A stretch of DNA of 64,000 bases from DASSNU01 sp035701265 (lineage in GTDB: Bacteria > Gemmatimonadota > Gemmatimonadetes > Gemmatimonadales > Gemmatimonadaceae): positions 62,001-126,000 of the forward strand of contig DASSNU010000021.1 of assembly GCA_035701265.1 (NCBI GenBank), in the 5' to 3' direction. The notes under the pieces are model-generated. The model ran no database searches. It was not told the origin of the DNA and was given only the letters and a program-made list of their open reading frames with translations. The position numbers and the translations under genes were made by a program. This document shows positions 52,962 to 60,261 of the stretch, in pieces (positions within the stretch are counted from its first letter, which is position 1; each line of letters begins with the position of its first letter).

Positions 52962-55741
52962 CGGTGCTCCTGGACGGTGCGGCGCTGAGTGTACGCGCCG
53001 CCGCCGTGCGCGGGCCGCTCGCGCCGCTCGTCGCATCGCTCCGCGCGGATCTGGAGCCGCTCGTGACGGGGACGCTCGCGATCCCCGAGCAGAAGGCGCT
53101 CCTCTCGCGTGATGGCGGCCGATGCCCGCACGACGGCACGATGCTCGCCTTCGATCCGTTCTCTCCGCACGCGCACCGCTGCCCCACGTGCGGCACGGAG
53201 CTTACGGGCGAGCGCCACGATCTGTGGTGGGTGACCTGGCAGCACCTGTGGCTCGCCGAGCGCGCGGTGCACGCGGCGGCGCTGCATGCGCTCACCGGCG
53301 AGCCCGCGCTCGCCACCCTGGCCGCCGCCATCCTGCGCGGCTACGCGGAGCGCTACGCGTCCTATCCCAACCGCGACAACGCCCTCGGCCCCACGCGCCC
53401 GTTCTTCAGCACGTACCTCGAATCCATCTGGATGCTCCAGCTCGCCATTGCCACCGATCTCTTGGAGCAGGGGAGGGCGACGGAGACGGCGACGGGTGCA
53501 GCCGCTGAGGCGCGCGGCGTCGGTGCGCTCGTGCGCGATGCGCTCGTCGCGCCAAGCGCCGCGCTCATCGCGTCGTTCGACGAAGGATCGTCCAATCGGC
53601 AGGTCTGGAACAACGCTGCCATGCTCGCGGCGGGGCGGCTGCTCGACGATCACACGCTCGTTCATCGTGCGGTGCACGGTGCCAGCGGTCTCCGGCGTCA
53701 CCTCGAGACCGCACTCCTCCCCGATGGGACGTGGTACGAAGGGGACAACTACCACCTGTTCGCGCACCGCGGTCTCTGGTACGGCGTCGTGATGGCCGAC
53801 GCGGCGGGAATTGCGGTCGCGCCCGAGTCACGTGCGCGATTTCAGGAGGGATTCGCCGCGCCGCTCCTCACCGCGCTCCCGGACTTCACCTTTCCGTCTC
53901 GACGCGATTCGCCATACCGCGTGTCGCTCCGCCAGTGGCGCTTTGCCGAGTCGTGCGAGCTTGGCGTCGCACGCGCGGCGGATCCGCGTCTTCTCGGAGC
54001 GCTCCATACGCTCTATCACACACCCGCGTTCGCGGGCGACACGGGGCGACACCGCTCGACCGCCGAGGCGGAGCGCAACGAGGCACCCGTCGCGCTCTCG
54101 CGCGCGGACCTGGGCTGGCGCGCGCTGCTCTTCGCATTGCCGGAGCTTCCGCCGCTGCATCCGGTTCCCGCGCGCTCGGTCCTGCTCGACGCCCAGGGTT
54201 TTGCCGTGATGCGGCGCGATGGCGGGCGCGCGTACGTGGCGCTGGACTACGGCCACGCCGGTGGTGGGCACGGGCATCCCGATCGGCTGGATCTGCTCCT
54301 CGCCGTGGGCACGGATCGCTGGCTCGACGATCCCGGCACGGGATCGTACGTGGATCCCACTCTCCACTGGTACCGCAGCACACTGGCACACAACGCGCCG
54401 CTCGTGAACGGGCGATCGCAGACGCCGGGCGAGGGCGCGCTCCGCGCCTGGGATGAACGTGGCGCGGCAGGATGGGTTCGAGCCGAGTTGCCCGAGGGGC
54501 GCCTCGCTCCGCACGTGCAAGCGACGCGAACCGTCGTCGTGATGGATGGCTACCTGATCGACCGTGTGGAGTGGTTGGCGGCGGAGCCTGCGCGCTTCGA
54601 GCTGCCCGTGCACGTGGACGCGCGCGCCGACACGCTGCATTCATGGCACGATGCGCCCTTCACCGGTGGGGAGATCGTCACGGATGGATTCGCCTTCGTC
54701 CGCGCCGCACGCACGGCGGAGGCCGCCGCCGGAGAAGTGGTGCACCTTCGCCGCGCTCCGGCTGGCGAGGCGTGGCTCACCTCCTCCACGCCCGCTTCCT
54801 GGTGGCGGGTGCTGGGCCCCGCGCCGCCGGGTGATTCGGCGCGCGAGCGCGAGTTTCTCGTGCTCCGGCAATTCGGCGTGGCCGGCACGCTGACCGGCGT
54901 GTGGAGCTGGGGAGGCGAGGTGCGCTCGATCGCGCTGGACGGAGACCAGTTGCTCGTTCATTTGCGCGACGGCGCCGAGCACGCGCACGCCCCCGAGGGC
55001 GAGGGCGCATGGAGGATACGCTTTCGCCACGGCGCCGCGCGGAGCTCCATCGTCCTGGAGGGCGCGCGCGGTACGCTCGGAGCTCCGCCGTCCGCCGGGC
55101 CCCTGATCGAGCAACCGGCCGCCACGCGCGTGTACCACCTGCCGCGCGCGGGATCGCCGCCGCTCCTCTTTCATCTTGGTGCGCATTCCTACCGCCGCAC
55201 GGAAGATTCATGGGAAGAGGCGGGCGGCCCGCGCGCCGTCGTGCGCCTGCATCGCACGCATGACACGCTGGAGATCGCGGTCGACGTGCTCAAGGAGGCG
55301 CCCATCTTTCGTGCCGCCGATGCGCCAGATCCGGCGCTCGACAACGAGCATCCCGACATTCATAGCGACGGCGTACAGTTCTACGTGGACCGCGCGGGTT
55401 GGGACCAACCCATAGCATTGCTCGCGGTGCCGGAGGAAGGGGGCACGGTTCGCACTCGGTGGGTGGACGGCACGCGGCGGGACGTGCCCGTCCACACCGC
55501 GTGGGATCGCACGCCTGCCGGCTACGCCGTGCGCTTCTCCCTGCCGCTCGCTGCACTCGGCGACCCGGCGGACGACATTCCCCTGCGTCTGGACGTGCTC
55601 GTCAACGAGACGTCTGCGGAGCGCGTGCGGCGGCGTGGACAGCTCGTGCTGAGCGGTGCGGCGGGAGAGTTCGGTTATCTGCGCGGCGATCGCCAGCCGC
55701 GCGAGCGCTACCTTCACCTGGTGATACCGCGTGCCCGATGA
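52958..55741 (+). CDS. Heparinase II/III family protein fused to a CBM9-like domain
   Basis: A 927-residue protein. Residues about 45-80 hold a Cys/His knuckle (RCPHDGTM, HRCPTCGTEL). An alpha/alpha toroid follows (about 85-400, with TWQHLWLAERAVHAAAL and EGDNYHLFAHRGLWYG), then the heparinase II/III beta-sandwich (about 410-700, DYGHAGGGHGHPDRLDLLL and DPGTGSYVDPTLHWYRSTLAHNAP). The His/Tyr blocks are those of polysaccharide lyases (PL12/PL15/PL21-like). The last 190 residues resemble a CBM9/DOMON-like domain (HPDIHSDGVQFYVD, GYAVRFSLPLAAL). There is no signal peptide, so it is cytoplasmic. Coupled to the SBP gene upstream; overlaps trmJ by 11 bases. Its substrate is unknown. Confidence 0.88.
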   Translation: MTVLLDGAALSVRAAAVRGPLAPLVASLRADLEPLVTGTLAIPEQKALLSRDGGRCPHDGTMLAFDPFSPHAHRCPTCGTELTGERHDLWWVTWQHLWLAERAVHAAALHALTGEPALATLAAAILRGYAERYASYPNRDNALGPTRPFFSTYLESIWMLQLAIATDLLEQGRATETATGAAAEARGVGALVRDALVAPSAALIASFDEGSSNRQVWNNAAMLAAGRLLDDHTLVHRAVHGASGLRRHLETALLPDGTWYEGDNYHLFAHRGLWYGVVMADAAGIAVAPESRARFQEGFAAPLLTALPDFTFPSRRDSPYRVSLRQWRFAESCELGVARAADPRLLGALHTLYHTPAFAGDTGRHRSTAEAERNEAPVALSRADLGWRALLFALPELPPLHPVPARSVLLDAQGFAVMRRDGGRAYVALDYGHAGGGHGHPDRLDLLLAVGTDRWLDDPGTGSYVDPTLHWYRSTLAHNAPLVNGRSQTPGEGALRAWDERGAAGWVRAELPEGRLAPHVQATRTVVVMDGYLIDRVEWLAAEPARFELPVHVDARADTLHSWHDAPFTGGEIVTDGFAFVRAARTAEAAAGEVVHLRRAPAGEAWLTSSTPASWWRVLGPAPPGDSAREREFLVLRQFGVAGTLTGVWSWGGEVRSIALDGDQLLVHLRDGAEHAHAPEGEGAWRIRFRHGAARSSIVLEGARGTLGAPPSAGPLIEQPAATRVYHLPRAGSPPLLFHLGAHSYRRTEDSWEEAGGPRAVVRLHRTHDTLEIAVDVLKEAPIFRAADAPDPALDNEHPDIHSDGVQFYVDRAGWDQPIALLAVPEEGGTVRTRWVDGTRRDVPVHTAWDRTPAGYAVRFSLPLAALGDPADDIPLRLDVLVNETSAERVRRRGQLVLSGAAGEFGYLRGDRQPRERYLHLVIPRAR

Positions 55742-56486
55742 GCGCCTCGGCGTCATCCGCGTCGTGCTGGATGAGCCACAGGATCCCGTGAACATCGCCG
55801 CGGTGGTGCGCGCGATGAAGAACATGGGCGTTCACGCGCTCTGGATCGTGAACGGCGCGGCCATCGAGCCGGAGCGAGTGGAAGGGGTCGCGCACGGAAC
55901 GGCGGACATCGTGCGCGACATTCGGCGCGTCGCCACGCTGGACGAAGCGCTGGCCGAGTGCGCGTACGTCGCCGCGTTCACCGCGCGGCGGCGGGCGGCG
56001 ACGCGCGAGGTGATCGACGTGCGCACCGCCGCAGCGCGCGTGTCCGATGCCGCCGCGCACGGGCCCGCGGCGCTCCTCTTCGGGCGGGAGGATCGCGGGC
56101 TCAGTAATACCGCGCTCGATCGGGCGCACGTCGTCGTGACGATTCCCACCACCGCGCATCCCTCGCTCAACCTCGCGCAGGCGGTGATGGTCGCGCTCTA
56201 CGAGCTGCACGTCGCCATCCCCGGGGCGTCGCGCCGACTCGCGCCGCCGCGCAAGCACGCGCCCCCCGCCACGGTCGCGGAGCTGGAGCGTCTCTTCCAG
56301 GATGTCGAGCGCGCGCTCCACGCCATCGACTTCTTCAAGAGCCGCTACCCGGAGCACATCCTCCGCACCGTGCGCTCGCTCGTGCATCGCGCCGCGCCCG
56401 ATGCGCGCGAGGTCGGGTTGCTCCGCGCCTTCGCGCTGGAAGCCGTGCACGTGCTCGAGCGGCGGGGTGGCCGGCACGATCGATGA
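55731..56486 (+). CDS. trmJ: TrmJ-type SPOUT tRNA/rRNA methyltransferase
   Basis: A 251-residue SPOUT methyltransferase. DPVNIAAVVRAMKNMGV is motif 1, LLFGREDRGLSNTAL is motif 2, and IPTTAHPSLNLAQAVMVALYEL is the knotted motif 3 that binds SAM. TrmJ 2'-O-methylates tRNA position 32; related family members act on rRNA, so the target is inferred. GTG 55731 starts 11 bases inside the heparinase gene and its stop overlaps the aminotransferase start (ATGA). An RNA-modifying gene in this otherwise catabolic, tightly overlapped run is unexpected. Confidence 0.9.
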   Translation: MPDERLGVIRVVLDEPQDPVNIAAVVRAMKNMGVHALWIVNGAAIEPERVEGVAHGTADIVRDIRRVATLDEALAECAYVAAFTARRRAATREVIDVRTAAARVSDAAAHGPAALLFGREDRGLSNTALDRAHVVVTIPTTAHPSLNLAQAVMVALYELHVAIPGASRRLAPPRKHAPPATVAELERLFQDVERALHAIDFFKSRYPEHILRTVRSLVHRAAPDAREVGLLRAFALEAVHVLERRGGRHDR

Positions 56487-57781
56487 TCGCGGTGCGGCGT
56501 GCCGCGCGTCCCACCCTTGACCGAGAGCACGGTCGCTTCCTGATTGAAGCCATGGCTGCCACACCTGCTGCTTCCGGCTCCTCCGCGCCGCCCGCCGACT
56601 GGCGTGACCGCGCGGCGGCGGCGATCCCCGGAGGCGCGTCCACCGGAAGCAAGCGCCCCGAGGCGCTCTACGGTCCGGCAGGCGGCGCGGGGCCCACGCA
56701 CTTCGTGCGCGCGTCCGGCTGTCGCCTCACCACGGCGGATGGCCGCGATCTCGTGGACTGTACCATGGCGCTCGGATCGGTGGCGCTCGGCTACGCGGAT
56801 CCCGAGGTGGTCGACGCCGTCGCCCGTGCGGTGCGCGATGGCAACGTGGCCGGCCTGTCGCACGTGCGCGAGGTGGAGCTCGCCGAGCGGTTGATCGAGA
56901 TCGTGCCGTGCGCGGAGCGCGTGCGCTTCCTCAAGAGCGGCGCGGAAGGTGTGGCGGCCGCCGTGCGCGTCGCGCGCGCGTACACGGGAAAATCCTCGGT
57001 GGTGGGCGCCGGGTATTTCGGCTGGCTCGACTGGTGCAGCACCGCGCTCGGCGTGCCCGGCGGGGTGCGACGCGACTTCCACCCCGCCGCGTTCGACGAT
57101 GTGGAATCGCTCGACGCGGCGCTCGCGGAAGCGGGCGAGGACCTGGCGGCGATCGTGGTCGAGCCGGTGGTCGAGCGACTCCCGTCCCAGGAATGGATCG
57201 CGGCGGCGCGCGCGGCGTGCGATGCCCGCGGCGCCGTGCTCATCTTCGATGAGATGAAGACCGGCTTTCGGTTGCGCCCGGGTGGCTTTCAGGAGTACGC
57301 CGGCGCGTCGTGCGACGTCGCGGTGTTCGGGAAGGCGCTCGCCAACGGGTTCCCGCTCGCCGCCGTCGTGGGACGTGCCGAGGTCATGGATGTCGCGCGC
57401 TCCACGTGGATCTCCTCCACGCTGGCGGGAGAGAGCGCGGCGCTCGCCGCGGCCACCGCGGTGCTCGACCGCCATGCGCGCGAGGACGTGTGCGCGCAGC
57501 TCTGGCGCACTGGCGAAGCCATGTGTGAGGCGATGCGCCGCGCAATCGCCACCACCGGCACGAGCGGCGTGACGATCGCCGGCATCCCTCCCATGTGGCT
57601 CGTGCGCTTCGAGGATGCGCGGCGCCCGCCCCGCTTCGTCGATCAGGCGCTGGACGACGGCGTACTGTTCAAGCTGGGCGCATATGACTTCGCCTCGCTG
57701 GCGCACGACGCCGCTGCCCTGACGGCCATCGAGCATGCGGCCACGCGCGCCTTCGCGTCGCTCGGAGCGCACAAGGCGTGA
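56483..57781 (+). CDS. GSA-aminomutase-like class III aminotransferase
   Basis: A 432-residue PLP enzyme. RFLKSGAEGVAAAVRVARAYTG is the phosphate-binding region of the glutamate-1-semialdehyde aminomutase branch, FDEMKTGFR carries Asp256, and VFGKALANGFPLAAVVG has the PLP Lys284. Class III enzymes move amino groups between amines, amino-sugars or semialdehydes and keto acids. It departs from HemL in PPMWLVRF and other parts, and its neighbours are not haem genes, so it is more likely a catabolic transaminase. The first 25 residues are weak; ATG 56552 (MAATPAASG) is an alternative start. It overlaps trmJ and the next gene by four bases each. Confidence 0.85.
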   Translation: MIAVRRAARPTLDREHGRFLIEAMAATPAASGSSAPPADWRDRAAAAIPGGASTGSKRPEALYGPAGGAGPTHFVRASGCRLTTADGRDLVDCTMALGSVALGYADPEVVDAVARAVRDGNVAGLSHVREVELAERLIEIVPCAERVRFLKSGAEGVAAAVRVARAYTGKSSVVGAGYFGWLDWCSTALGVPGGVRRDFHPAAFDDVESLDAALAEAGEDLAAIVVEPVVERLPSQEWIAAARAACDARGAVLIFDEMKTGFRLRPGGFQEYAGASCDVAVFGKALANGFPLAAVVGRAEVMDVARSTWISSTLAGESAALAAATAVLDRHAREDVCAQLWRTGEAMCEAMRRAIATTGTSGVTIAGIPPMWLVRFEDARRPPRFVDQALDDGVLFKLGAYDFASLAHDAAALTAIEHAATRAFASLGAHKA

Positions 57782-58701
57782 CCGAGCGCGCCGGCGCGAC
57801 GCGCGCTTCGTCCGCGGAACCGCCTCTCGCCGGCGGCACACCGCTCGTGGACGTGCACGCGCACTTCCTGCACGCCGGGTGCGGTCGTACCGATTGGGAA
57901 GCGCGCAACGCGTCGCGGCTCGCCGCCGGTGAGCGCATTGGCATCACCGTGCACGTGGCGTCCATCCTGGGGAGCTTCGGCCACACCTCGCCGACGTACT
58001 TCCCCTCGCCTGACGATCTCCGCGTGGCCAACGATGCCATGCTCGATCTCCAGCGACGCCATCCCGATCGCGTGCGCAGCTACGTGACCGTCAACCCCAA
58101 CGAGCCGGCGCACGCGCGCGAGGAGATTGCGCGGTGCATCGGGCGTCCGCCCGGGGAAGGTGCGATCGGCATCAAGCTGGCGGCCAGCCGCCGCGCGAAC
58201 GATCCCCTGGTGGATCCCGTTGCGGAGGAGGCCGCGCGGCATCGCGTCCCCATCCTGCATCACATCTGGCAGCACCGGCGCCGGGAGTGGCCAGGGCAGG
58301 AGGCGTCGGATGCGATCGAGCTCGGCGCGCTCGCGGCGCGCCATCCACAGGTCGCGTTCATTCTCGCGCACATCGGCGGCGGTGGTGATTGGGCGCACAC
58401 GCTCCCCGCGGTGGAGGATCTGCCCAACGTTTACCTCGATCTCTCCGGCAGCGGCGTGGATCGCGGTATGCTGGACGCCGCGGCGCGTGCGGTCGGCGCG
58501 GCACGATTGCTCTGGGGATGCGATCTCACCATGGAGACGGGACTGGCCAAGTTGCGCGCCCTCTCGGCAGCCGGGCTCGATGATGCCGCCGTCGCGCAGG
58601 TGCGCTGGCGGAACGCCGCGTCCATCTTCGGCAGTCACGCGCTTCCCGGCATCGTACCCGAAGCGGAGCCCCGCGCACGCGCCGCGGACGCGGCGACGTG
58701 A
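57778..58701 (+). CDS. Amidohydrolase 2 family protein (metal ligands intact)
   Basis: A 307-residue TIM-barrel hydrolase. PLVDVHAHFLHAG gives the HxH metal pair, PILHHIWQH the beta-5 His, FILAHIGGGGDW the beta-6 His, and LLWGCDLTMETG the beta-8 Asp. The Amidohydrolase_2 family includes sugar-acid lactonases, decarboxylases and 2-pyrone-4,6-dicarboxylate lactonase. A lactonase acting on a sugar acid would suit a glycan route, but that is inference. GTG 57778 overlaps the aminotransferase stop by four bases. Confidence 0.85.
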   Translation: MTERAGATRASSAEPPLAGGTPLVDVHAHFLHAGCGRTDWEARNASRLAAGERIGITVHVASILGSFGHTSPTYFPSPDDLRVANDAMLDLQRRHPDRVRSYVTVNPNEPAHAREEIARCIGRPPGEGAIGIKLAASRRANDPLVDPVAEEAARHRVPILHHIWQHRRREWPGQEASDAIELGALAARHPQVAFILAHIGGGGDWAHTLPAVEDLPNVYLDLSGSGVDRGMLDAAARAVGAARLLWGCDLTMETGLAKLRALSAAGLDDAAVAQVRWRNAASIFGSHALPGIVPEAEPRARAADAAT

Positions 58702-59534
58702 CCCCCGCCATGCGCACCACGCACGCGGCCGCTCGCACGCGAGCCGTCGCTGGGCTCACCGACGTCAACACCTTCGTCGGCGGCTATGCGTTCCGGCACG
58801 TCCCACACCCGGATGCCGCCACGCTCGTTCGGGTGTTGGAACGCGAGGCGGTGGCTGCGGCGTGGGTGGGACACCTGCCGTCCGTGTTCCATCGCGATCC
58901 CACGCCGGGCAACGACGAGTTGCTCGCGTGGACCGAACCGCACGCCGGCGTGCTGTTCCCGATCCCCGTGGTACGGCCGGACTGGCCGCTCTGGCAGCGT
59001 ACGCTCACGCGTGCGCGCGAGCTCGGTGCTCCGGCCGTGCGTGCGTACCCGCCGCAGTGGGGCATGGCGCCGGGCGATCGCGCCATGCGCGCGCTGGCCG
59101 GCGCGTGCGGCGAGGCGGGCGTTGTCCTGCTGCTCACCACGCGGCTGGAAGATGGGCGGCAGCGACACTGGCTGGACTCGGCGGGCGATCTCACCGCCGC
59201 GGCGGTGCGCGACATCGTGCGCGCGCACGCGCGCGTGCAGGTGCTCGTCACCGCGGCGGGACGCGCGATGATCGAGGAGGTGCACTGGGGACTGACCGCG
59301 CAGGAGCGTGCGCGGCTGTGGTGGGACATCTCGTGGATCTGGGGCCCGCCCGAGGATGACCTGGCGCACCTGCTGCGCACGCTCGGTGCGGATCGCTTCG
59401 TCTACGGGTCGGGGTGGCCCCTCCGCCTGGCGCAGACGCCGCGTGCGAACCTCGATCTGCTGCCGGATGCACTGCGCAAGGATGCGCTCGCGACGGCGCG
59501 CGCCGTCGTCGCAGCCGCGCGCGGCGCGGAGTGA
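58698..59534 (+). CDS. Amidohydrolase-like protein lacking metal ligands
   Basis: A 278-residue paralogue of the TIM-barrel fold. The positions of the metal ligands are changed: the HxH strand reads LTDVNTFVGGYAF, the beta-5 segment is VVLLLTTRLEDG, the beta-6 segment is VLVTAAGRAMIEEVHWG in place of AHxGG, and the last strand ends VYGSGWPLRLAQ rather than G-S/C-D. It is therefore unlikely to be a metal-dependent hydrolase by the usual mechanism and may be a subunit or regulator of the gene before it, with which it overlaps by four bases (GTGA). The aromatic WDISWIWGP segment and long conserved stretches argue that it is a real, constrained gene. Confidence 0.75.
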   Translation: MTPAMRTTHAAARTRAVAGLTDVNTFVGGYAFRHVPHPDAATLVRVLEREAVAAAWVGHLPSVFHRDPTPGNDELLAWTEPHAGVLFPIPVVRPDWPLWQRTLTRARELGAPAVRAYPPQWGMAPGDRAMRALAGACGEAGVVLLLTTRLEDGRQRHWLDSAGDLTAAAVRDIVRAHARVQVLVTAAGRAMIEEVHWGLTAQERARLWWDISWIWGPPEDDLAHLLRTLGADRFVYGSGWPLRLAQTPRANLDLLPDALRKDALATARAVVAAARGAE

Positions 59535-59536
59535 GG

Positions 59537-59552
59537 GCGCGTGTCGACGCGC
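59537..59552 (+). terminator. Hairpin after the six-gene run
   Basis: GCGCGT (59537-59542) and ACGCGC (59547-59552) form a 6-bp stem with a 4-base loop three bases after the last stop of the run. It is short and lacks a T-run. Confidence 0.3.
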
Positions 59553-59608
59553 GCTGCCTCTTGCGCTTGCTGCTGGGAGCCAACAATTTACCCGCCGTTG
59601 CGTTCGAT

Positions 59609-59626
59609 TTGTGAATTCGTTCACAA
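59609..59626. promoter_or_regulatory. Perfect CRP/FNR-type palindrome upstream of actA
   Basis: TTGTGAATTCGTTCACAA is a perfect inverted repeat with 7-base arms around TTCG. Read as TGTGA-N6-TCACA (59610-59625) it equals the Crp consensus exactly. TTGACC at 59628-59633 directly follows and may be the -35 of the operon. The centre is about 44 bases before ATG 59662. Control of alternative complex III by a Crp/Fnr-family regulator is inferred from this match. Confidence 0.55.
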
Positions 59627-59661
59627 GTTGACCACGTCACTTCACCCCGAGTGCTAGCGCG

Positions 59662-60225
59662 ATGACGATGAGGAAGTGGGTGGTCGTGCCAGGATTCCTC
59701 GCCCTGGCCGCTGCCGCGATCGTGCTCTCTGCCTACAGCGGCGCCTCCACGCCTCAAGGACGCAAGCCCCAACAACCGATCGCTTTTCCGCATCCGACGC
59801 ACGTGGCCGGACTGGGCATGAATTGCCTGTACTGTCACTTCGCGGCCAACAAGGCGCCGGATCCCGGCTTGCCCGCCGTCAACACGTGCATGGGTTGCCA
59901 CCTCGTCGTCGGGCCCAGCCGCCCCGCGTCGCAGTTCGGCCCCGCACGCACGAGCGCCGAGATCACCAAGCTGCAGCAGTACTGGAACGCCAAGAAGCCC
60001 ATCCCGTGGATCCGCATCCACAAGGTGCCGGACTACGTGCAGTTCCCGCACATGCGCCACGTGAACGCCGGCGTCTCCTGTCAGACGTGTCACGGCGAAA
60101 TCCAGAACATGCCCGTGGTCTATCAGGCGAAGCCGCTGAGCATGGGATGGTGCATCAACTGTCACACCGGGCGCTCGAATCCGCCGTTCAAGGCGCGCTA
60201 TGACTGCTCCACCTGTCACTACTGA
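59662..60225 (+). CDS. actA: Alternative complex III pentahaem cytochrome c subunit ActA
   Basis: A 187-residue membrane-anchored cytochrome. One N-terminal hydrophobic helix (VVVPGFLALAAAAIVLSAY) is followed by five CxxCH haem sites: CLYCH, CMGCH, CQTCH, CINCH and CSTCH. This layout is that of ActA, the pentahaem subunit of the quinol:cytochrome c/acceptor oxidoreductase, which passes electrons out of the complex on the periplasmic side. The FPHPTHVAGL start of the mature part fits the family. It is the first gene of the operon; actB starts 37 bases after its stop. Confidence 0.95.
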   Translation: MTMRKWVVVPGFLALAAAAIVLSAYSGASTPQGRKPQQPIAFPHPTHVAGLGMNCLYCHFAANKAPDPGLPAVNTCMGCHLVVGPSRPASQFGPARTSAEITKLQQYWNAKKPIPWIRIHKVPDYVQFPHMRHVNAGVSCQTCHGEIQNMPVVYQAKPLSMGWCINCHTGRSNPPFKARYDCSTCHY

Positions 60226-60261
60226 TGTCCACGCGCTGCCCTTCCATCAGATGGCTGTCTC

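Noticed and set aside
56483..57781. Calling the class III aminotransferase HemL (haem biosynthesis)
   Set aside because: The fold and Lys block match the GSA aminomutase branch, but key parts diverge and the gene lies in a catabolic overlap chain, so the hemL name is not supported.
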